Positions 29,234 to 35,764 of a stretch of DNA of 64,000 nt are shown here, in pieces. A model generated the notes under the pieces. The model saw only the letters and a program-made list of their open reading frames with translations, was not told the DNA's origin and searched no databases. Location: NCBI RefSeq assembly GCF_022343685.1, contig NZ_CP092123.1:1984001-2048000 (forward strand). Direction: 5' to 3'. The stretch comes from Marinobacterium sediminicola (GTDB lineage Bacteria; Pseudomonadota; Gammaproteobacteria; Pseudomonadales; Balneatricaceae). The number at the start of each line of letters is the position of its first letter. Position 1 is the stretch's first letter. The translations under genes were made by a program, and so were the position numbers.

Positions 29234-29421
29234 GCACCGCACCTAAGTACTAAGCGTAAATAATCTAGCAATCTGCCACGCACATCACCCAATCGGATGA
29301 TGCAAGCGGCAGTGAGACCCGGAAGTCCTGAGGGCCAGGCATAGAATGCGGGCCGGGGCGTGCCAAAAGCCACCTTCCGTTGTCTCCAACTCCATTGTTT
29401 ACGATCAAATGGCGAACTCAT

Positions 29422-30912
29422 ATGACCACTAAAACTGTAGATGTGCTGCTAGTCGGTGCCGGCGCGATGAGTACCACTCTCGGGATGATACTCAAGCAAC
29501 TGGATCCGAGCCTGAAGATTTGTATGGTCGAACGTCTTGACCATGTTGCCCGTGAAAGTACCGATGGCTGGAACAACGCCGGTACCGGCCACGCTGCCTA
29601 CTGTGAGTTGAACTACACTCCGGAGCAGCCTGATGGGAGTATCAACACAACCAAGGCCTTTGCGATCAACACCTCCTTTGAGGTCAGCCTGCAGTTCTGG
29701 TCATACCTGGTCGAGCAGGGCAACCTGCCCGCTCCCAAGGAATTCATCAACCCGACCCCTCACTCCAGTTTCGTCTGGGGTGAAAAGAATGTTGAATTCC
29801 TGCGCAAGCGCTATCAGGCGCTGAGCCAGCATCACTGTTTCAAGGACATGGAGTACAGCGAGGACCACGAGACGCTGCGTGAGTGGATGCCATTGGTCAT
29901 GAAAGACCGAGACCCGTCTGATAAAGTGGCTGGCACTCGTGTGCGTTACGGCTCAGATGTCAACTTCGGCGCTCTAGCGCGTTCTATGGTGCTGAATCTG
30001 GAGCAACAGGACAACTTCGATCTGCTGCTTGGCCGAATCGTTGATGATCTGACCCAGCAGGCCGATGGCACCTGGAACGTCAAGCTCAAAAATACCGAGA
30101 AGGGTGGCAGTGAAGTCATCAACACCCGTTTTGTGTTTCTGGGTGCCGGCGGTGGCGCTCTCCCGCTGTTGCAGAAGTCAGGAATTCCTGAAGGCAAGGG
30201 CTACGGCGGCTTCCCGGTCAGTGGCATGTGGCTGGTGTGTAAACGCCCCGAGATCATCGAGCAGCACCAGGCGAAGGTTTACGGCATGGCCCCTATCGGT
30301 GCGCCTCCCATGTCAGTGCCGCACCTGGACACGCGCATTATTGATGGCAAGAAGTCGCTGCTGTTTGGTCCGTTCGCCGGCTTCACAACCAAGTTCCTCA
30401 AGCAGGGCTCTTTCATGGACCTGCCCTGCAGCATCAGCATGAGCAACCTCAAGCCGATGCTGTCAGTCGCCAAGAACAACATGGACCTGACACGTTACCT
30501 GATCAGCGAAGTGATGCAGTCGCACTCATCTCGTGTTGATTCCCTGCGTAACTTCTTCCCGGAAGCCAAGGATGATGACTGGGAGCTGTCCTACGCCGGC
30601 CAGCGTGTTCAGATCATCAAGCCGGGCACCGAAACTGCCGGCAAACTGGAATTCGGCACCGAAGTCATCACGGCCCAGGACGGCAGCCTCGCAGCCCTGC
30701 TGGGAGCTTCCCCGGGTGCTTCTACCGCCGTCAGCGCGATGCTGAGCATCGTTGAGCGCTGCTTCGCCGACCGCATGAATGAAGACAGCTGGAAACAGAA
30801 AATCCGTGAACTGGTTCCTTCCTACGGCCAGAATCTGACTGAAGATGCTGAGCTGATGCAACAAGTCCGCGCCCGGACCCTGTCCGTTCTTGAACTGGAT
30901 CGACAGTCCTGA
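29422..30912 (+). CDS. mqo: Malate:quinone oxidoreductase
   Basis: Peripheral membrane flavoprotein (496 residues) that oxidises malate to oxaloacetate and reduces quinone, replacing or supplementing malate dehydrogenase. FAD fold DVLLVGAGAMSTTLGMIL at the N-terminus, then STDGWNNAGTGHAAYCELNYTP, GVRYGSDVNFG-like segment, FLGAGGGALPLLQKSGIPEGKGYGGFPVSG and C-terminal LLGASPGASTAVSAML are diagnostic. The ATG at 29422 is chosen because similarity begins there; the ribosome site is weak. A strong terminator follows. Confidence 0.97.
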   Translation: MTTKTVDVLLVGAGAMSTTLGMILKQLDPSLKICMVERLDHVARESTDGWNNAGTGHAAYCELNYTPEQPDGSINTTKAFAINTSFEVSLQFWSYLVEQGNLPAPKEFINPTPHSSFVWGEKNVEFLRKRYQALSQHHCFKDMEYSEDHETLREWMPLVMKDRDPSDKVAGTRVRYGSDVNFGALARSMVLNLEQQDNFDLLLGRIVDDLTQQADGTWNVKLKNTEKGGSEVINTRFVFLGAGGGALPLLQKSGIPEGKGYGGFPVSGMWLVCKRPEIIEQHQAKVYGMAPIGAPPMSVPHLDTRIIDGKKSLLFGPFAGFTTKFLKQGSFMDLPCSISMSNLKPMLSVAKNNMDLTRYLISEVMQSHSSRVDSLRNFFPEAKDDDWELSYAGQRVQIIKPGTETAGKLEFGTEVITAQDGSLAALLGASPGASTAVSAMLSIVERCFADRMNEDSWKQKIRELVPSYGQNLTEDAELMQQVRARTLSVLELDRQS

Positions 30913-30918
30913 TCTACC

Positions 30919-30942
30919 ACCGGGAGCCCAAGGGCTCCCGGT
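30919..30942 (+). terminator. Intrinsic terminator after mqo
   Basis: Perfect GC-rich inverted repeat (ACCGGGAGCCC / GGGCTCCCGGT) followed by TTCGTTTC. Confidence 0.85.
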
Positions 30943-31014
30943 TTCGTTTCACAGCTGGTCTCTTCACGTGCCAGCGGCTATCATCTGCAACAGACGTTTT
31001 AGGGATGCCTGCAT

Positions 31015-31296
31015 ATGATCAACCGCCTGGTCACTGACTTTCTGATTTTGCTGGTAAGGCTGTACCAGGTCGCCATCAGTCCCTTCCTTGGCAACAACTG
31101 TCGGTTTTATCCCAGCTGCTCCAGCTACATGATCGAGGCGATCCAGTTGCATGGCGTACTCAAAGGTGTGTACCTGGGCACTCGCCGCCTTCTGCGTTGC
31201 CACCCCTACTCTGACGGCGGACTCGATCCTGTTCCGCCACGCTGCCAACATTCTGGCCAGCGAAATGATTCCACCGCTACCGACTACACTGAATAA
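31015..31296 (+). CDS. yidD: Membrane protein insertion efficiency factor YidD
   Basis: Small amphipathic inner-membrane-associated protein (93 residues) assisting YidC-dependent insertion. [30 protein letters not shown] and [21 protein letters not shown] are the YidD signature with its three conserved cysteines. It usually sits between rnpA and yidC; here it lies alone between mqo and an SLC5-STAC gene, with none of the rpmH-rnpA-yidC-mnmE genes nearby. The C-terminal 18 residues are polar and unconserved. It precedes the next gene by 32 bp and may be co-transcribed with it. Confidence 0.93.
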   Translation: MINRLVTDFLILLVRLYQVAISPFLGNNCRFYPSCSSYMIEAIQLHGVLKGVYLGTRRLLRCHPYSDGGLDPVPPRCQHSGQRNDSTATDYTE

Positions 31297-31328
31297 ATAA
31301 GCAATATCCGCCAGTTAGAGGTGTACTG

Positions 31329-33536
31329 ATGTTTTCCCCCTTGAGTGTCCTGCTGGTTATTACTGTTTATACCGGAGTCTTGTTTGGCCTGGCGCAGTGG
31401 GGCGAACACCGCACCCGACGCGGGCGCCCCATCAATTCAGCCACCATTTACGCGCTGTCGCTGTGTGTTTATTTCACCACATGGACCTTCTACGGCAGTG
31501 TTGGCTTCGCCTCTCAGTCAGGCCTGCTTTATCTTGCGATCTATGTTGGTTCCTTACTATCTCTGTTTTTCTGGCGTTTCACCATCAGGCGGATGATTGC
31601 CGTTAAAGAGACCTTTCACATTACCAGCATTGCCGACCTGATTTCGACACGCTATCGCCGCTCCCAGCGTATTGCCGCGCTGGTTACCCTGATTGCACTG
31701 TTTGGTCTGCTGCCCTATATAAGCCTCCAGCTCGAAGCGGTCATTCGGTCTCTACGCCTGATAACACACGAAGGCGCAGGACATATTCACTGGAGTTCCT
31801 CCGGCATCCTGATCACTCTGTTGATGACGGTTTTCACCATCATTTTCGGCGTGCGACGCCTAGATCCGACCGAACGCCATCAGGGCATGATTCTGGCGCT
31901 GGTGGCCGAGTGTATCGTCAAACTGCTGGCCTATCTGATCATCGGCTTCTTCATCAGCTATCAGTTCTTTGATGGCCCAATCGATATTTACCACAAAATT
32001 GAAGAGCACAACCTGCAGCACCTGATCAGCCTGGGTGGAGAGGATAGCGGAATACAATGGCTCACCCTGATCGTTCTGAGCTTCGTGGGCGTGCAACTGC
32101 TGCCACGTCAGTTCCACGTCAGTGTTGTTGAGAATGTATCGCCCAACCACTTGGGACGTGCTCTTTGGGTGCTCCCGGTATACACCGTTCTGATTGTCAT
32201 GTTTGTGGTTCCGGTAGCTGCAGCTGGCAGCATCCTGGGCCTGCCTGAGAAGTCAGCAGATTTCTTCATGCTGCTGGTTCCTCAGGCTCTCGATCAGCCT
32301 TATCTGGCCTTGCTTTCGTTTCTGGGCGGTTTCGCTGCTGCCAGCGGTATGGTGATCATTACCACCATGACATTGGCCACCATGGTTTCGAACCACCTCC
32401 TGCTGCCAGTGTGCGAGAAGTTCCAGCAGCTTGCCTGGATGAGAACCTGGCTGCTGCAGGTCCGATGGATTTTGGTTGCCTGCATTCTGTTTGGCAGCCT
32501 GCTGCTGGCTCGTCTACTGACCGATACCTACATGCTGGTTGCCGTAGGTATGATCTCCTTTGTTGCTGCACTTCAGTTTGCTCCAGCAACCTTCATCGGA
32601 CTTTTTTGGAATCGAGGCAACAGCATGGGGGCCATGCTTGGCCTGCTGGCCGGATTCGGCATCTGGACATGGACGCTGATTGTCCCCGCGTGGGTTGAAG
32701 AAGGTTGGCTACCCATTGAGCTGCTGCAGGAGGGACCTTTCGGCATCCATTGGCTATCGCCATTGGCACTTTTTGGTCTTGAGCTGCCCAAGATTCCACA
32801 TGCCGTTTTCTGGTCACTGACTTTAAATGTACTGGCCTACATGCTGGGCTCCTGGTTCTATAATCCACAGAAGCATGAACGCACACTGACCACCGAGTTT
32901 CTTTATACCACTCGTGCACTTCGCACTCAGGAGAAAGCACGCCCGACCGGGCTCAATGCCTACATAGAGCTGGCTCCCAAGCTTATTGAAGCTGAACAAC
33001 TGCTGCGCCGTTACCTCGGTGATGAGAAGGCACAACAAAGCGTAAATCGTATCGCTGAAGACCTCCAGGTTTACGACAAGAGCCATATCTCTGTCGTTGA
33101 ACTGATGGAGTTTCACCGCATGCTGGAGCAAATTCTGGCCGGAGCCATTGGCGCGGCCAGTGCGCACACAGCCATTGAGGAAAACATTCGCTACACCGAT
33201 CGCGAGCGCTCGGACCTGACTGCGCTGTACAGTCATATCGTCAACGAGCTACAAGGCTCCTATCGTTTCCACCCTGACAAGGCCAACGAGCCGCAAAGCC
33301 GTGGATTTGAAATGCTGGACGACCTGCAGGATCAGCTTGAGCACATGCAGCTCAAGATAGACCAGCAAGGCAGCGAACTTGAACAACTGGAAGCCAAACT
33401 GGAGCGGCAGTATCAGGAGATCTTTGACTATCGGGTAGAAGCGCAGCGCCTGCGGCATGAGAACGAGGCGCTGCGACAGCAGTTGTTGACCGAGGGTCAG
33501 GTCGACACCTCGGTACTGCCACGGTCGCAGACTTAG
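31329..33536 (+). CDS. SLC5-STAC protein without histidine kinase (CbrA-like sensor part)
   Basis: A 735-residue membrane protein. Residues 1-500 form a sodium:solute symporter (SLC5) module with about 13 helices (YFTTWTFYGSVGFASQSG, TSIADLISTRYRRSQRIAAL, ASGMVIITTMTLATMVSN). Residues about 520-640 resemble the STAC and adjoining segment of CbrA-type sensor kinases (LLRRYLGDEKAQQS, EQILAGAIGAASAH). Where CbrA continues into PAS and kinase domains, this protein has only a coiled coil (about 660-725, LEHMQLKIDQQGSELEQLEAKLERQYQEI-type heptads) and stops. No H-box or ATP-binding motifs occur. Its stop overlaps the convergent mscS stop by four bases. It may sense or transport a solute and signal through the coiled coil; the ligand is unknown. 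Confidence 0.8.
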   Translation: MFSPLSVLLVITVYTGVLFGLAQWGEHRTRRGRPINSATIYALSLCVYFTTWTFYGSVGFASQSGLLYLAIYVGSLLSLFFWRFTIRRMIAVKETFHITSIADLISTRYRRSQRIAALVTLIALFGLLPYISLQLEAVIRSLRLITHEGAGHIHWSSSGILITLLMTVFTIIFGVRRLDPTERHQGMILALVAECIVKLLAYLIIGFFISYQFFDGPIDIYHKIEEHNLQHLISLGGEDSGIQWLTLIVLSFVGVQLLPRQFHVSVVENVSPNHLGRALWVLPVYTVLIVMFVVPVAAAGSILGLPEKSADFFMLLVPQALDQPYLALLSFLGGFAAASGMVIITTMTLATMVSNHLLLPVCEKFQQLAWMRTWLLQVRWILVACILFGSLLLARLLTDTYMLVAVGMISFVAALQFAPATFIGLFWNRGNSMGAMLGLLAGFGIWTWTLIVPAWVEEGWLPIELLQEGPFGIHWLSPLALFGLELPKIPHAVFWSLTLNVLAYMLGSWFYNPQKHERTLTTEFLYTTRALRTQEKARPTGLNAYIELAPKLIEAEQLLRRYLGDEKAQQSVNRIAEDLQVYDKSHISVVELMEFHRMLEQILAGAIGAASAHTAIEENIRYTDRERSDLTALYSHIVNELQGSYRFHPDKANEPQSRGFEMLDDLQDQLEHMQLKIDQQGSELEQLEAKLERQYQEIFDYRVEAQRLRHENEALRQQLLTEGQVDTSVLPRSQT

Positions 33537-34345
33537 TCTTCGACCGTTTTCTCGGTATGCAGGTGCACATCCATCTGCGGGAAAGGAATGCTGATACCCT
33601 GGCGATCGAATTCCAGCTTGACCTTCTCGGTGGTATCCCAAAGCACGGCCCAGTAGTCAGACGTTTTCACCCAGGGACGGACATTGAAGTTGACACTGCT
33701 GTCACCAAGTGCCGCCACACTCACCACCGGGGCCGGATCCTTGAGCACTCGCTCGTCCTGCTCCAGAATTTCCATCAGAACGCGCTTGGCCTTCAGCAGA
33801 TCATCGCCATAACCAATACCGAACACCATATCAACTCGACGCGTGTCGCGCTTGGAGTAGTTGATGATACAGTCGCTGTAGATCTTGCCATTCGGCAAAA
33901 TGATCTCGCGGTTATCACCGGTGCGGAACACCGAATTGAAAATAGTAATATGTTCAACAATCCCGCTGACACCGCCAGCCTCAACGAAGTCACCCTCACG
34001 GAAAGGTCGAAACACAATCAACATCACACCGGCCGCAAAGTTCTTCAGTGAATCCTGCAGCGATAGACCGATTGCCAAACCGGCGGCACCAATCAGGGCA
34101 ATCAGCGAGGTCGTGTCGACACCCAGCTGACCCAATGCCGCAACCACAACAAACAGCAGCAACAGAGCATGCGCAATGGAGCTGACAAAGTTGATCAGCA
34201 TGTTGTCCATTTTGGTTTTGCGCAGCATTCGTCCGAGCAGGTTAATCAACAACTTGACGACCCAGCGACCGACCATAAAAATGGCAATGGCCAGGGCAAT
34301 ATTGATCACCCAAGGCAAAATATAGTCTTGAGAGAAGGACTCCAT
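33533..34345 (-). CDS. mscS: Small-conductance mechanosensitive channel MscS
   Basis: Heptameric tension-gated channel (270 residues) of the inner membrane that releases solutes on osmotic downshift. It has three N-terminal hydrophobic segments, the pore helix region LIALIGAAGLAIGLSLQDSLKNFAAGVMLIVFRPF, then the cytoplasmic beta domain (GDFVEAGGVSGIVEHITIFNSVFRTGDNREIILPNGKIYSDCIINYS). Length matches E. coli MscS (286). AGGGGAA precedes the ATG at 34345. A second, shorter MscS-type protein is encoded at 45000. Confidence 0.94.
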   Translation of the reverse strand: MESFSQDYILPWVINIALAIAIFMVGRWVVKLLINLLGRMLRKTKMDNMLINFVSSIAHALLLLFVVVAALGQLGVDTTSLIALIGAAGLAIGLSLQDSLKNFAAGVMLIVFRPFREGDFVEAGGVSGIVEHITIFNSVFRTGDNREIILPNGKIYSDCIINYSKRDTRRVDMVFGIGYGDDLLKAKRVLMEILEQDERVLKDPAPVVSVAALGDSSVNFNVRPWVKTSDYWAVLWDTTEKVKLEFDRQGISIPFPQMDVHLHTEKTVED

Positions 34346-34475
34346 GTAAATTCCCCTTTGAATGCAAATTAGGAAGCATCAATCAGGCTGCCGTTAAGAT
34401 TCGGGACAGCTCCTAAACGATAAAGTGTTTGTAGTGTAAAATCATGTATTTGTCGCTTCAGTTGTTGGAATCAGT

Positions 34476-35048
34476 ATGAAAAAAGTTCTGTTCATTGGCG
34501 CTCTACTCTGCGCCTCCATGCCGGCCTGGGCCGCGAAAGGTCATATTGCAGATGATGCCTATGTGTTTTTTCATAGCGGACCAAGCAATCAGTACCGAAT
34601 CATTGGACGCGTTAACAGCGGCGAATCCGTGGACATTCTGGATCGCAACAGTCAGACGGAGTATGTACAGATTCGGACGTCCAACGGTAAAACAGGCTGG
34701 CTGCCCGACGCTCTGGTTGGCCAAGGCGAGAGCAAACTGATCGAGCTGCCCAAACTTGAAGCCGCCCTGGCACAAAGCCGCAGCACTATCAGTGAACAAG
34801 CCGACACCATTGAGCAGCTCAACAGCAGTCTGGAACAGCTGCAAAATGAAAGCAGCACCTACACTGACCAGATACGCTCTTTGAAAACAGAAATTCGTGA
34901 TCTGCAGTCTCAAATTGCCAATATGGATCAAAGCAATCTGATGCGTTGGCTGACGTATGGCGGCTTGATCGCTTTCGGGGGTGTCGTTCTGGGCCTGATC
35001 GTTCCCCATTTGCCGCGCAGACGTAAACGCAGCGACGACTGGTTCTAG
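34476..35048 (+). CDS. SH3-domain periplasmic/membrane protein (TIGR04211, YgiM-like)
   Basis: A 190-residue envelope protein with signal peptide MKKVLFIGALLCASMPAWA, a bacterial SH3 domain (about 22-85: DDAYVFFHSGPSNQYRIIGRVNSGE, VQIRTSNGKTGWLPDALV), a coiled coil (95-150) and a C-terminal transmembrane helix (WLTYGGLIAFGGVVLGLIV) ending in a basic tail. This layout is that of YgiM/TIGR04211 proteins. The function of the family is unknown; SH3b domains often bind cell-wall peptides. It has a promoter-sized 130-bp gap from mscS. Confidence 0.9.
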   Translation: MKKVLFIGALLCASMPAWAAKGHIADDAYVFFHSGPSNQYRIIGRVNSGESVDILDRNSQTEYVQIRTSNGKTGWLPDALVGQGESKLIELPKLEAALAQSRSTISEQADTIEQLNSSLEQLQNESSTYTDQIRSLKTEIRDLQSQIANMDQSNLMRWLTYGGLIAFGGVVLGLIVPHLPRRRKRSDDWF

Positions 35049-35109
35049 TGATCCCGAGGCATGCATCCTGCGTAAAGAATTGGAGTTTCGGCAAGACCGG
35101 CAAAATAAG

Positions 35110-35312
35110 TTGCACAACCTGCGGTTTGGCGTAACTTTACATTGATATCAGAGTAATGCGGGGCTGCTGACCGCAGCCTCACGGAGCTTTGATAACCTAG
35201 TCGAGATAGCTTTGCTTTGTTGTGACCGAACCGCTTAAATGGTTCGCATAGGCTTACGGCAAGGTAGTGACAAGTCAGGCGACAGCCAGAAAGGGAAACC
35301 CGGCTGAGTTTT
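35110..35312 (+). ncRNA. Candidate structured RNA or leader upstream of the 50-aa gene
   Basis: A 299-bp gap (35049-35347) with three successive hairpins: GGCTGC/GCAGCC (35162-35178), CGAACC/GGTTCG (35227-35246) and a nested CAGCC..GGG/CCC..GGCTG (35283-35306) followed by AGTTTT. A TTGCAC - 16 bp - TAACTT pair at 35110-35137 could be its promoter. I do not match it to a known RNA family or riboswitch. The last hairpin looks like a terminator or attenuator 35 bp before the next ribosome-binding site. Speculative. Confidence 0.35.
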
Positions 35313-35347
35313 GATGGTCATAGCCTTAGACAACAGGAGATGACACC

Positions 35348-35500
35348 ATGCTGAGTACACTATTAACCACATCACTGGTACTGGCGATTGCCGTTGGGGC
35401 TGGCATATTGCTTGCCCGAGAAGTCAAAGTGCTAGGCTCCTCGATGCGCCCCCAGCGCATCCGGGTTGAACACCCGCCTGTTCGCCGACGTCGGCGCTAA
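35348..35500 (+). CDS. Small single-pass membrane protein, 50 aa
   Basis: Too short for most ORF cut-offs but well supported: AGGAG lies eight bases before the ATG, one hydrophobic segment (about residues 5-23, LLTTSLVLAIAVGAGILLA) is followed by a polar, strongly basic tail ending in VRRRRR. By the positive-inside rule the tail should face the cytoplasm. No family recognised. It is preceded by a hairpin-rich leader. The 28-bp gap to the convergent 67-aa gene leaves little room for a terminator. Confidence 0.6.
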   Translation: MLSTLLTTSLVLAIAVGAGILLAREVKVLGSSMRPQRIRVEHPPVRRRRR

Positions 35501-35528
35501 AGAGCGCGACGGTTTCAGCCTTCAACAC

Positions 35529-35732
35529 TCAACCGCTGTGAGTCGCCTCAGGCTTCAGCGGTTCGAGTTCTCCGTAGCCCTCTCCATCGGCCCAGTACTT
35601 GCGTCCCTGCTCGACCCTTACCACACCTTTGAAGCGTTGCTGAAGATAGCCAACCGCCTCCTCCAGGGTTTCGATATCGCAAAGAATAACACCGCCACGG
35701 TCATTATCAGTGGCAAAGATATAGCTCTTCAA
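35529..35732 (-). CDS. Conserved-looking hypothetical protein, 67 aa
   Basis: Small protein starting (TTG at 35732) MKSYIFATDNDRGGVILCD, then IETLEEAVGYLQQRFKG and a C-terminal aromatic/acidic region (KYWADGEGYGELEPL). The TTG has GGAG six bases upstream. It follows the CBS-GGDEF-EAL gene by 32 bp on the same strand, so it is likely expressed with it. No signal peptide or membrane helix. Function unknown. Confidence 0.55.
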   Translation of the reverse strand: MKSYIFATDNDRGGVILCDIETLEEAVGYLQQRFKGVVRVEQGRKYWADGEGYGELEPLKPEATHSG

Positions 35733-35764
35733 TCCGTACTCCGTTCATACATGGATCAGATGCC

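Larger units (their letters stand above)
29060..29421. other. Intergenic region between phoH-type gene and mqo
   Basis: 362 bp holding a hairpin after the phoH-type gene, a consensus TATAAT box and a long leader before mqo. No protein-coding frame with a good ribosome-binding site is seen. Confidence 0.6.

Noticed and set aside
35221-35312. Possible c-di-GMP (GEMM) riboswitch near the GGDEF-EAL gene
   Set aside because: I compared it with the GEMM consensus and the conserved blocks are missing; the downstream gene is the 50-aa protein, not the GGDEF-EAL gene.
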